From assembly GCA_032433765.1 (NCBI GenBank), contig JAVIAB010000102.1, positions 13,390,414-13,454,413 on the forward strand: a DNA stretch of 64,000 bases. The letters are read 5' to 3'. A program made the translations under genes and the position numbers. This document shows, piece after piece, positions 33,756-44,332 of the stretch; position 1 is the stretch's first letter, and the number at the start of each line of letters is the position of its first letter. This stretch comes from Megaustenia siamemsis. Taxonomy: Eukaryota > Mollusca > Gastropoda > Stylommatophora > Ariophantidae. Below the pieces are notes generated by a model. The model searched no databases and was not told the origin of the DNA. It saw only the letters and a program-made list of their open reading frames with translations.

Positions 33756-33839
33756 CGCCTGAAACACCCTAGCGAAAGCACTGAAAATGGCTTTAGTTCA
33801 GATGCAAGAACTCCGCAGCACTGGCGATGACCTTGACCC

Positions 33840-33980
33840 CCAACTTCGTTAGTCGCCTCTTACGACATGCGCTGCAGGTGACAGAGGCTCTATTCTTTCT
33901 TCTTTGACCATGCACTGTAGCCAGCCACATGGGGCCAGTAGGTGACAGTAGTTCTATTATTTTCTCTGTTACCATAGTCA
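33840..33980. repeat. R5-derived segment, two diverged satellite-like units
   Basis: Starts TTAGTCGCCTCTTACGACAT as in R5, then GCAGGTGACAGAGGCTCTAT and, about 66 bp on, GTAGGTGACAGTAGTTCTAT. Both resemble the 60-bp unit of the array at 34662. This looks like the ancestral edge of that array, cut off by a LINE insertion. Confidence 0.6.
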
Positions 33981-34661
33981 AACTCTTAATATATCAAACT
34001 CGTGTGCTTAGCACACTATTATATGGATCTGAAACCTGGACAACATACTCAAACCAGGAAAAAAAGACTAAATGTCTTCCACATGCGATGTCTCCGCAGA
34101 ATAATGCACATCAAATGGCAGGACAAAACAACCAACTTAACTGTCCTGCAACGTGCTAAGACACCAACAATCATGTCGATGCTCAGATGTCGAAGACTAA
34201 GATGGCTGGGGCATGTCCAACGAATGGAAGAAAAACGTACCCCCAGGCAAATACTATATGGTGAACTAACACACGGAAAAAGACAAATCGGCAGACCTAA
34301 ACTACGATATAGAGATATCTGTAAATCATCTCGGAATGACTTCTCCATCTGTGAAAATGACTGGGAATATGTGGCAACTGATCGCACATCATGGAGAGCA
34401 TGTATAAGGAATGGTATAACATCATTTTAGACTGTACTAAGGTAACACTTAGAAGAGAAAAGACTCATGAAAAAGGATGGAAAACCCCGTGGATCAGTGG
34501 GGCTGACTTGTTCATTCTGTGGCCGTGTGTGTTTGTCAAACATTGGTAGAATTAGCCACAAGAGAAGCTGTTCAACAAAAACAAAACTATCCCAAAAAAA
34601 ATACACAATAGCCTCCACTAGACCTTCTGACCAGACGAAAAGGGCCATATAACCATAGTCA
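33971..34661 (+). mobile_element. LINE family D insertion with 10-bp target duplication
   Basis: ACCATAGTCA at 33971-33980 and 34652-34661. The insert starts KLLIYQTRVLSTLLYGSETW, continues in a 142-codon frame (34002-34430) with LRRIMHIKWQDKTTN, LRWLGHVQRMEEKRTPRQIL, GKRQIGRPKLRYRD and ATDRTSWRAC. After two in-frame stops a zinc-finger-like CSFCGRVCLSNIGRISHKRS follows. Typical LINE C-terminus; the RT domain is absent. Confidence 0.9.
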
Positions 34662-35405
34662 GAGTCCCGGTAGCCAAACGGGGGCGGCAGGTGGCAGTGG
34701 CTCAATTCTTTTCTCTTTCACAATAGTCAGGGTCCCGGACCGGGATTGGGGGGGGGGCAGTGGCTCAATTTTTTTCTCTTTCACCATAGTCAGGGCCCTG
34801 GACGGGGCGGCAGGTGACAGTGGCTCAATTCTTCTGTCTTTCACCATTGCCAGGGCCCTGGACGGGGCGGCAGGTGACAGTGGCTCAATTCTTCTCTCTT
34901 TCACCATTGCCAGGGCCCTGGACGGGGCGGCAGGTGACAGTGGCTCAATTCTTCTCTCTTTCACCATAGTCAGGGCCCTGGACGGGGCGGCAGGGACAGT
35001 GGCTCAATTCTTCTCTCTTTCACCATTGCCAGGGCCCTGGACGGGGCGGCAGGTGACAGTGGCTCAATTCTTCTGTCTTTCACCATTGCCAGGGCCCTGG
35101 ACGGGGCGGCAGGTGACAGTGGCTCAATTCTTCTCTCTTTCACCATTGCCAGGGCCCTGGACGGGGCGGCAGGTGACAGTGGCTCAATTCTTCTCTCTTT
35201 CACCATTGCCAGGGCCCTGGACGGGGCGGCAGGTGACAGTGGCTCAATTCTTCTCTCTTTCACCATTGCCAGGGCCCTGGACGGGGCGGCAGGTGACAGT
35301 GGCTCAATTCTTCTGTCTTTCACCATTGCCAGGGCCCTGGACGGGGCGGCAGGTGACAGTGGCTCAATTCTTCTCTCTCTCACCATAGTCAGGGCCCTGG
35401 TAGTC
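34662..35405. repeat. 60-bp minisatellite derived from retroposon R5
   Basis: About 12 units of GGCGGCAGGTGACAGTGGCT plus CAATTCTTCTCTCTTTCACC plus ATTGCCAGGGCCCTGGACGG. R5 reads GGTCACAGTGTCACTATTCT, TTCCCCATAATGAGGCCCCGG in the same order, so the unit appears to be an amplified R5 segment. Frames of 145 and 129 residues arise only from the 60-bp period. Confidence 0.85.
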
Positions 35406-35694
35406 ACACTGGCAATAAAATGACTTCAACCGCAGTAAAACACAAAGAAATAAAAATACACACAACAATGTATGTGCGAAAGTGATACGATCGTAAGGTT
35501 TACGTGATACTAACATATGAAGACAGCTGAGGACATGTGACAGCTGAACATTGATTAGTTTTGTCTGCTAAAAAGCTTAAACATCATAAAAATTCGTTAT
35601 TATGTTGCACAAACACTAGCTTTGCCGAGGTTCTATATAGTTTTCGTGTATATAAACCAGATATTATTTAACGATTCTATATAAACATCGTCAA

Positions 35695-36185
35695 AAAGAG
35701 CAATAAAGACAAGTGGATGGAACAGTATTAAAACAGGTGAATGAATTTAAATATCTGAGAACGTTAACTTCAGATGGTAGATGTACAACAGAGGTGAGAT
35801 GTAGACTGGCTCAGGCAAAAACAGCTTTCTAAAAAAAAATGAGGAAGGTACTGTGCAATATATTTTTTACAATTGAAACAATAAATATAGTTCTTAAATG
35901 TAATGTAGAACCAGTCTTAACATAATGGTGGGAATCATGGACAACAGGATAACTGACAAGAAAATCACTGAGACTGTAGCAGTGTGGTTTTATAGAAGAA
36001 TGTTGAGAATACCGTGGACAGCTAAGATAAGTTATGAAAACATTCTGGAAGAAGATAAAACAAAATGAGAGCCATTTTCCAATATTAAGAAAAAGTAATC
36101 ATTGTTTGGCCATGTAATGAGAAGGGTACAGCTGGAATATAGTGTAACAACTGGGAAAATTGAGGGAGAAAGAGATTAGTCCCGA
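35695..36185 (+). mobile_element. RTE-like LINE family A2, degraded
   Basis: Broken frames with VNEFKYLRT, RCTTEVRCRLAQAKTAF, FYRRMLRIPWTAK and FGHVMR. No tail; 3' part lost after GEGERD-like codons. Confidence 0.7.
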
Positions 36186-36279
36186 GTATTAAATTATTTG
36201 AATTCATGTACACATCATTGTTTTTTTCTTTTATCTGTCTTCTTCTTCGTTGCCGCTTTGATTACTACATTTAATTGTC

Positions 36280-36755
36280 CGGTTGTTAACAAACATAGCA
36301 AACAGAATAGTAAAATGTTACGTCTTCTCAATATTCCTGTATGGTGAAGAAACATGGACAGTAGAGCAGAAAACAGAACAGAAAATTGAAGTCTTTGAAA
36401 TGTGGATCTATAGAAGAATAGGTAGAATTGGATGGAAAGAAAAGAAAACAAACGATGAAGTTTTAAAACAACTAAAAATGAAAAGAGAACTAGTAAACAC
36501 AGTTAGAAAAAAGACAAATGAAATTTTTGGGGCATGTTAAAAGGCACAACATCCTAATAAAATTAATTTTGGAAGGGAAAATACAAGGTAAAGAGGCACA
36601 GGCAGACCAAGACTATATGGACGAGTAACATCAAAAGATGGACAAGTCAACCTATGACAATCTACACCATCAAGGCAAGAGACAGAGTGGAATGGCGCTC
36701 CATGGTAGCCAACCTGCGATGCGGAGATGGCACTCAATGATGATGATGTTAACAA
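36280..36755 (+). mobile_element. RTE-like LINE family E, C-terminal copy
   Basis: Open 85 codons (36283-36540) with RIVKCYVFSIFLYGEETWTV, EVFEMWIYRRIGRIGW and NDEVLKQLKMKRELVNTV. After a frameshift, GRGRPRLYG-like and RWHS-like residues are followed by a GATGATGATG tail. Homologous to 51745-52130 and 52630-52725. Confidence 0.78.
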
Positions 36756-36929
36756 ACAAATATATAATGCGCTTACAAAATAATTGTCATTATATCTTAC
36801 GAGAGGTCACAGCAGATATGACATAAATAAATAAAGATAAGACCAAAATCATGAGAATTATTGCAGTTGGTAACTAACTAGATAACATTCGGAGAAATGC
36901 CTCTCCAAGAAGTAGAACAAAAATATGTA

Positions 36930-37475
36930 TGTATCATCATCATCATCAAGTATCAAGCCTGCTGGCGTAGGTGATCATGTCTCTCCACAACTTTCGATCT
37001 CGACAGTTATTTATCATTTCTGTTGTTGACCTTCTGCCAAGCCATTCTCTTAAGCTGTCTGGTATCTTTTCTTTTTGCTTCCCTCTATATCTTCGTCCCT
37101 CAATTTTCCCAGTTGTCACAGTATATTACAGCTGTTCTCTTCTCATTACATGGCCAAACAAAAATGATGATTGTTTTTTCCTAATATTCAAAACTACCTC
37201 TCTTTTTTGGGCCTCTTTCAGAATGTTTTCATTACTCTTCTTAGCTGCCCATGGTACTCTTAACATTCTTCTGTAAAACCACATTTCTACACCCTCCAGT
37301 TATTTTCTTGTCTGTTATCCTATTGTCCATGAAGACTGGCTCTACATAACATTTAAGAACGCTTTTTTCTTGTTTCTATTTTTTTTTTAATTGATTGCAT
37401 AGTATCTTCCTCAATTTTTGGAAAGCTGCTTTTGCCTGAGCCATTCTGCATCTCACCTCTGTTGTACAACATATA
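36930..37475 (-). mobile_element. RTE-like LINE family A2
   Basis: 3' tail CATCATCATCATCAAG at left. Minus frame encodes MWFYRRMLRVPWAAKKSNEN, FGHVMRREQL and GRRYRGKQKEK; the upstream part (to 37475) is frame-broken, ending at RCRMAQAKAAF. An open plus-strand frame here is antisense. Confidence 0.82.
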
Positions 37476-37487
37476 TATATATATAAG

Positions 37488-37733
37488 TTAAGTGACCCGT
37501 CACGCGAAGTGGCGTATACGGAATATGGTGTTAATGACCATAATTTTTGCAGACCTTTGGCACATGATTTTTGGGGTAATGTGGTCGGTATTACGCCCGT
37601 GCCGCTTTACTTTCCAGAAAAAATCCGGTACCCATTAAGGCTGGGTGAACCTGGAAGCCGTCGATCAGGATTGAACCCGACCTCTTGTCCCCAGTAGCCC
37701 AATTCACTAACCACTGAGCTATCGCGGCTCCCC
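37488..37733 (-). mobile_element. SINE family S1, full length
   Basis: Reverse orientation: GCGAAGTGGCGTATACGG, ACTTTCCAGAAAAAATCCGG, GGATTGAACCCGACCTC (B box), CACTAACCACTGAGCTATCG (A box). Flanked by short (TA)n tracts at about 37470 and 37738. Confidence 0.92.
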
Positions 37734-37769
37734 ATATGTATATATGTGTGTGTATATATATATAAATGC

Positions 37770-37938
37770 GGATTAGGACACAGATTGCAGAAACTTGGAT
37801 TATCTATGCAGGGCAGGAGAAAAGGTGAAACAGCTGTACGTTGCCTTCGCAAGATTATGAACATCAAATGGCAGGACAAAGTAACTAATTCTAATGTCTT
37901 ACAACGAGCCAAACTCCTATCTGTCAAGACGCCAAAGG

Positions 37939-37972
<34 letters not shown>
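37770..37972 (+). mobile_element. LINE family D fragment ending in (TA)n
   Basis: GETAVRCLRKIMNIKWQDKV then TNSNVLQRAK, matching the LINE at 33981-34651. Truncated by a (TA)n tract at 37941-37970. Confidence 0.75.
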
Positions 37973-37973
<1 letters not shown>

Positions 37974-38104
37974 GTAATATAGACAAAGAAGGTGGAGCTG
38001 CGAATAATACCAGAATAAAGATACAAAAGAGCAGGTGGAAACACTGAGAAAGATATATGGAAGTCCAAACAAATTATATTTAATTTTAATAGAAAAATTA
38101 ACAT

Positions 38105-38525
38105 TTCATTTTCAACTGCAATGCTAAATCGATTTTATTTTATGGCTGTGAAACATGGAGAACAGTCATGAAGATACCGACTTCTATTAATGGATGAGGG
38201 CGCAGTATAAACGGATGAAAACGGCAAGACGAACGTCGCTAACTTAGTTGTTACAACTGTGACAAAGAAATGCGACAAAGGCCACGGCGCAAGATAGTGT
38301 ACACACTGCGGAAGTCAACTGACGGTTTTACACGACAGGCCATATTTTGGAATCCCTGGGCAGAAAATGAAGAGGTATACAAAGGTACTCTCAGAGGAGA
38401 CTGGTGGAAGCGGAATTGAAGTCGATAGTTAGGGTAAGAGGAGATTTTACGAGAATGAAACCCAAACAGGACGACTTGGAAAGTGTTGATGATCAATGCT
38501 CCATGGGGAGCTGAAAGGAAGAAGA
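38105..38525 (+). mobile_element. LINE family C, C-terminal fragment
   Basis: LFYGCETWRTVMK, RRKIVYTLRKSTDGFTRQAI, WNPWAENEE and NRTTWKVL in shifting frames. Same family as 15395, 15840 and 17750. Ends GGAGCTGAAAGGAAGAAG. Confidence 0.75.
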
Positions 38526-38908
38526 CACAATATCTGCCATATGCCTTAATACGTAGAGAGAACCCTTTTTTAATTATGTTTTCTTTATTCCATAGCTCCG
38601 TGGGAAGTTGGGGCACCACTGACAGACTTAATCAACTTTATTTATTTCTCTCTATCTTGAGACATTCTTTGGGAATCTGCAAAGTTGAGGTCTGTCCATT
38701 CTTTGATATTATCTTCCCATCCATTCCTCTCTTTACCTCTCCTTCAAAAACCCCCCCCCCCCACCTTCACAGTTCTTTGCAGAGTTGTCTTTACCAGACC
38801 AGACGAACGAGACACGTGACCAAACCATTTCATTATCCACCCCTTTACAAAAGTTTTTTAAAAAACCAATCATGTACCCCGACTGTTTGTTGTGTCCTTT
38901 TGTTGACT

Positions 38909-40645
38909 TTTTCATTTGTGATACAATCTAAGTAAGAGAAACCCAAACCCTTACAATAACATTTGTGATACAATCTAAGTAAGAGAAACCCAAACCCTTA
39001 CAATAACATTTGTGATACAATCTAAGTAAGAGAAACCCAAACCCTTACAATAACATTTGTGATACAATCTAAGTAAGAGAAACCCAAACCCTTACAATAA
39101 CATTTGTGATACAATCTAAGTAAGAGAAACCCAAACCCTTAAAATAACATTTGTGATACAATCTAAGTAAGAGAAACCCAAACCCTTACAATAACATTTG
39201 TGATACAATCTAAGTAAGAGAAACCCAAACCCTTACAATAACATTTGTGATACAATCTAAGTAAGAGAAACCCAAACCCTTACAATAACATTTGTAATAC
39301 AATCTAAGTAAGAGAAACCCAAACCCTTACAATAACATTTGTGATACAATCTAAGTAAGAGAAACCCAAACCCTTACAATAACATTTGTGATACAATCTA
39401 AGTAAGAGAAACCCAAACCCTTACAATAACATTTGTGATACAATCTAAGTAAGAGAAACCCAAAACCTTACAATAACATTTGTGATACAATCTAAGTAAG
39501 AGAAACCCAAACCCTTACAATAAATTTGTAATACAATCTAAGTAAGAGAAACCCAAACCCTTACAATAACATTTGTAATACAATCTAAGTAAGAGAAACC
39601 CAAACCCTTACAATAACATTTGTAATACAATCTAAGTAAGAGAAACCCAAACCCTTACAATAACATTTGTAATACAATCTAAGTAAGAGAAACCCAAACC
39701 CTTACAATAACATTTGTAATACAATCTAAGTAAGAGAAACCCAAACCCTTACAATAACATTTGTAATACAATCTAAGTAAGAGAAACTCAAACCCTTACA
39801 ATAACATTTGTGATACAATCTAAGTAAGAGAAACCCAAACCCTTACAATAACATTTGTGATACAATCTAAGTAAGAGAAACCCAAACCCTTACAATAACA
39901 TTTGTGATACAATCTAAGTAAGAGAAACCCAAACCCTTACAATAACATTTGTGATACAATCTAAGTAAGAGAAACCCAAACCCTTACAATAACATTTGTG
40001 ATACAATCTAAGTAAGAGAAACCCAAACCCTTACAATAACATTTGTGATACAATCTAAGTAAGAGAAACCCAAACCCTTACAATAACATTTGTGATACAA
40101 TCTAAGTAAGAGAAACCCAAACCCTTACAATAACATTTGTGATACAATCTAAGTAAGAGAAACCCAAAACCTTACAATAACATTTGTGATACAATCTAAG
40201 TAAGAGAAACCCAAACCCTTACAATAACATTTGTGATACAATCTAAGTAAGAGAAACCCAAACCCTTACAATAACATTTGTGATACAATCTAAGTAAGAG
40301 AAACCCAAACCCTTACAATAACATTTGTGATACAATCTAAGTAAGAGAAACCCAAACCCTTACAATAACATTTGTGATACAATCTAAGTAAGAGAAACCT
40401 AAACCCTTACAATAACATTTGTGATACAATCTAAGTAAGAGAAACCCAAACCCTTACAATAACATTTGTGATACAATCTAAGTAAGAGAAACCCAAACCC
40501 TTACAATAACATTTGTGATACAATCTAAGTAAGAGAAACCCAAACCCTTACAATAACATTTGTGATACAATCTAAGTAAGAGAAACCCAAACCCTTACAA
40601 TAACATTTGTGATACAATCTAAGTAAGAGAAACCCAAACCCTTAC
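38909..40645 (-). repeat. 47-bp minisatellite, about 37 copies, carrying a splice-donor-like sequence
   Basis: Unit TTACAATAACATTTGTGATA plus CAATCTAAGTAAGAGAAACC plus CAAACCC, exact 47-bp spacing, very homogeneous. On the minus strand each unit reads AAATGTTATT followed by GTAAGGGTTTGGG. That is the same sequence as the end of the putative exon at 40646 and its donor. A sub-block at 39528-39790 shares a GTAATAC variant, evidence of local spread. Confidence 0.93.
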
Positions 40646-40687
40646 AATAACATTTCATCTCCATAGCTTGTATTTTATTCTGTAGCG
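40646..40687 (-). CDS. Putative 42-bp micro-exon at array edge
   Basis: Minus strand: acceptor CCCTTACTGCAG, 42 bp, donor GTAAGGG. Only one phase is open and reads LQNKIQAMEMKCY, a coiled-coil-like peptide, entering with two bases and leaving with one. Its last ten bases and donor are repeated in every unit of the adjacent array. The short length and lack of a recognised protein make this uncertain. A chance open window in repeat-edge DNA is the alternative. Confidence 0.35.
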
Positions 40688-40734
40688 CTGCAGTAAGGGC
40701 CTATGTTTCGCGAGCGTGGTAAACCAATATAATA

Positions 40735-40960
40735 CGGGTTCGTTCGCATTATCACTATTTTTTATACACCCGCGGTCGACGCAGAAATGGGTACCAGGAT
40801 ATAGTACTCTGGGAAGGTGTGAATTGCCGCCTCGCATCGTGGGTTTCGATGCTTGAAGCGGCTCTATCCAGAAGTCTCCGAACACTTCTGGATAGGCGCC
40901 GAGCACATATGGGTGAAAATTCGCGTGCTAAGACGCCGATTCAAGTAATTGTCCTTTACT
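40735..40960 (+). mobile_element. SINE family S2, 5'-truncated
   Basis: Starts within the core (CGCGGTCGACGCAG, AAATGGGTACCAGG), then CTCTGGGAAGGTG, GGGTTTCGATGCTTGAAGCG, and the 3' module GCGCCGAGCACATATGGGTG and CCGATTCAAG. Ends CCTTTACTTC. Confidence 0.85.
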
Positions 40961-41339
40961 TCATCACTATTTTCGAGTCAAGAGTAATGTTCTTATCTTA
41001 CTTCTATGGGAAAATTATCAAGTAATGATTGTTACTCAGGGGAAAATCAATCAGTTTGTGGCCGATTCATATAGTGTAGCACTGGTGTAGTCCAAACTCT
41101 TCTTTTCCTTCCTCATTAGTGATTCTGTCTCTAATCGTCACGCTCAGTGTACTTCTCATGTCAGTTGTTGATGAGATTTATTTTCTTTTATTTATTTTTG
41201 GTTTTCTTAGCATAATGGTATACCGGTAATGGAAACCTTTCAAAATAGTTGTATGTTTGTTAAGTGTAAAACGTCTGAATATAATCAAAGTATCAAATGA
41301 TTCAACATAATCTAAGCAACAAATGATTAAACGTAATTC

Positions 41340-41555
41340 AATCAACAAACAATTAAACATAATTCAATCAACAAACAATTAAACATAATCCAATCAACAA
41401 ACAATTAAACATAATTCAATCAACAAACAATTAAACATAATTTAATCAACAAACAATTAAACATAATTCAATCAACAAACAATTAAACATAATTCAATCA
41501 ACAAACAGTTAAACATAATTCAAGCAACAAACAGTTAAACATAATCCAAGCAACA
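41340..41555. repeat. 26-bp minisatellite, about 8 copies
   Basis: ACAATTAAACATAATTCAAT plus CAACAA, 26-bp spacing (41401, 41427). Followed by an R6-like segment (41575-41620). Confidence 0.9.
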
Positions 41556-41734
41556 AATCTACAGATCCACATAGCTTCTATGCCTAAAGCGGATGCTTCG
41601 GGATGAAAAGCGCAAATATTGTGGCTAGCCTTAAAAGAGCGACACACGCTTGTACGCCCATTCAACGACCTTTCATGGTTGACTACAGGTAAGTAGACGA
41701 CTTCTTTGAAGCCGACATCTAACAACGAATAATA

Positions 41735-43020
41735 ACCAATACAGATGTGTTGTGAATTGAAAGATGAAACTTTAGTACAGATGTGTTTTTATGAAAGATG
41801 AAACTATAGTACATATGTGTTCGTATGAAAGATGAAACTATAATATAGATGTGTTGTGATTTGAAAGATGAAACTATAGTACAGATGTGTTTTTATGAAA
41901 GATGAAACTATAATACAGATGTGTTTTTATGAAAGATGAAACTATAGTACATATGTGTTCGTATGAAAGATGAAACTATAATATAGATGTGTTGTGAATT
42001 GAAAGATGAAACTATAGTACAGATGTGTTTTTATGAAAGATGAAACTATAGTACATATGTGTTCGTATGAAAGATGAAACTATAATATAGATGTGTTGTG
42101 ATTTGAAAGATGAAACTATAGTACAGATGTGTTTTTATGAAAGATGATGCATATGAAAGATGAAACTATAATATAGATGTGTTGTGAATTGAAAGATGAT
42201 ATTATAGTACAGATGTGTTTTTATGAAAGATGAAACTATAGTACACCGGTGTTGCATATGAAAGATGAAACTATAGTACAAATGTGCTGCATATGAAAGA
42301 TGAAACTATGATATAGATGTGTTGTGAATTGAAAGATGAAATTATAGTACAGATGTGTTTTTATGGAAGATCTATCTATCTATCTTTCGTTCGCCTGAAG
42401 TATTGTCTATATCTGCAATGTCGTTTCCTGTATAAATTTTACTGTCTTTTGTAATTCTGGCAGTGGCCCATATAGTTTTGTCTGTAGTGTTGTATCTATG
42501 GGCCAATGGATTTTCCTCAGTCTACTATATTCAGTGCAGTCTTGAAGTATGTGTTCAGCAGTCTGGGGTGCCTGTCCACATGTACAAGTAGTTGATGTGC
42601 CGATCTTGAATTTTGTATACATGTGACTATGGAGTCGATTGTGTCCTGTTCTTAGGCGTATAATGATAACTTGTTCATATCTATTCATATTATGAAAGGC
42701 ATCTGATTTGGGGCTTGTGTCCTCTGATTGATTTGATTATCTGTTTCTTATGATGGTATGTAACTGGTGTATCTAGTTGTGTGCCTGTTGAACCTTCCTT
42801 TGCCAACTGATCTGCTTTCTCATTTCCTGGTATTCCACAGTGAGACGGGATCCACTGCAGGGCAACCCTGTGGTGCTTGCAGAGTTCAGTCAATAAGGTC
42901 TGCAGATGTGGTAATTTTCTGGATTGTAGTGCCTGGAAGATGAAACTATACTACATATGTGTTGCATATGAAAGATGAAACTATAAAAAGATGTGTTGAA
43001 TATGAAAAATAGACTTTAAT
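41735..43020. repeat. 33-36-bp minisatellite with trimeric order, split by LINE
   Basis: Units of GATGAAACTATAGTACAGAT plus GTGTTTTTATGAAA alternate with ATGTGTTCGTATGAAA and ATATAGATGTGTTGTGAATT types. Three types recur in a fixed order of roughly 104 bp (41790-42120). A LINE insertion (42364-42941) separates the left block from a short right remnant (42942-43020). Confidence 0.88.
42364..42941 (-). mobile_element. RNase H LINE copy 2 inserted in satellite
   Basis: TGGAAGAT at 42364-42371 and 42934-42941. Read on minus it begins within the second RNase H Asp region, covers PSHCGIPGNEKADQLAKEGS, a frameshift, YEQVIIIRLRTGHNRLHSHM, CTCGQAPQTAEHILQDC and KLYGPLPELQKTV. It ends in GGCGAACGAAAGATAGATAG. 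The catalytic DDE-type residues upstream of the truncation are absent. Confidence 0.9.
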
Positions 43021-43084
43021 ATAGATGTGGTGTATATTACAAGTGAAAGTATAACATACAAGTGTTGAGGTTAAAGATGTGTAA

Positions 43085-43260
43085 CTAGGGTACCTCGGTC
43101 GTTTGGTGGTTAGTGAACTGGGCTACCAATGACAAGAGGCCTGGTTCTATTCTGACCCACGGCTTCTAGATTCACCCAGCCTTAAATTTGCACCGCATTT
43201 TTTTCTGTGAATGCACGACGAAATTGGTGTAGCATGGACAAATAACCGACCCACAAATAA
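43085..43260 (+). mobile_element. Diverged S1-like SINE
   Basis: TTTGGTGGTTAGTGAACTGG, B-box-like CTGGTTCTATTCTGAC, then CACGGCTTCTAGATTCACCC and AGCCTTAAATTTGCACCGCA. The tail differs from S1, so this may be a related subfamily. Confidence 0.65.
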
Positions 43261-43398
43261 AGTTTCGAAAGTACGTAACATTAAAACAGGGTATTTGTCT
43301 ATCTAAAGGCTATTTTGTCTTATCTTTTTTTTCCTAGTTGTCTATACTATATGCACTAATATGCACTATTTAATTTTAAATATTTTATTTTTGCGGCA

Positions 43399-43403
<5 letters not shown>

Positions 43404-43453
<50 letters not shown>
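43404..43453. repeat. (TA)n microsatellite
   Basis: About 25 TA repeats. Confidence 0.97.
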
Positions 43454-43458
<5 letters not shown>

Positions 43459-43489
43459 CAGCCTAGCTTTAACTGAATCCATTTGGCTA

Positions 43490-43955
43490 GAATGCACGTA
43501 GATCCAAAAGAATACACACAGATACAAGAGAATACACACAGATACAAGAGAATGCACATAGATACAAGAGAATGCACATAGAACCAAGAGAATGCACATA
43601 GATACAAGAGAATGCACACATATACAAGAGAATACACACAGATACAAGAGAATGCACATAGATCCAAGAGAATACACACAGACTCAAGAAAATACACACA
43701 GACTCAAGAGAATACACATAGATACAAGAGAATACACATAGATAAAAGAGAATACACACAGACTCAAGAAAATACACACAGATACAAGAGGATACACATA
43801 GATACAAGAGAATACACACAGACTCAAGAAAATACACACAGACTCAAGAGAATACACATAGATACAAGAGGATACACATAGATAGAAGAGAATACACACA
43901 TATACAAGAGGATACACATAGATACAAGAGAATACACATAGATACAATGGACAAA
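43490..43955. repeat. 20-bp minisatellite, about 23 copies
   Basis: Unit GATACAAGAGAATACACACA with ACATA/ACACA and GACTCAAGA variants. Cys/Ser/Leu-rich minus frames are artefacts. Confidence 0.93.
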
Positions 43956-43959
43956 CAAA

Positions 43960-44292
43960 TGGCAAACAGTTATTGTGCTTTAAATAGGAGATACATCTTG
44001 GCCTTGGTGTAGTCCCCATTTTAACGTACTTACTTGAAAAGACGTAGATGCAGATCCGTTGTGTTATGGTTTGACAACCAGCTATGTTATTGGCGTCTTC
44101 CAGTCCAAAGCTATCGCCTTCAGCATGTGATTTTTTAAATACCAAATAATATTGCCTGCCCAGGCTAGATAGCCTCTGACACGATCCTTCGCAGGGGTAC
44201 GGGTGTGGTATTATCAGGTATTGCAACTGATTCTGATGAAAACAGTCAGCTATGAGACGCTGCCAACTTTTGGCTCTTGAGCTATCAACCAC
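43960..44292 (-). other. Unassigned minus-strand open segment
   Basis: A non-repetitive stretch stays open for about 110 codons (SFGLEDANNIAGCQTITQRI is one part). It then runs into the 20-bp array. A plausible donor TTTTCAAGTAAGTACG lies near 44030. No start or acceptor fits well and no family is recognised. It could be an exon, a degraded repeat or chance. Confidence 0.25.
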
Positions 44293-44297
44293 CTTAC

Positions 44298-44332
44298 ATT
44301 TTTAGCACATTCATCTATAAGACTTGACACTT
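44298..44332 (-). CDS. Putative 35-bp micro-exon at array edge
   Basis: Minus: acceptor ACACTGTTCTGTTACAG, 35 bp, donor GTAAGGTG. The single open phase reads VSSLIDECAKN. The acceptor region (ATAGACACTGTTCT) is the motif repeated in the 38-bp array that begins immediately upstream in transcript sense. If the donor is skipped the frame continues 15 codons to TAG. Low confidence. Confidence 0.25.

Noticed and set aside
34970..35407. 145-residue repeat protein on minus, 129-residue on plus
   Set aside because: Product of an exact 60-bp DNA period in a non-coding array derived from a retroposon.
43402..44292. Cys/Leu/Ser-rich repeat proteins on minus
   Set aside because: 20-bp repeat read through in several frames; composition artefact.
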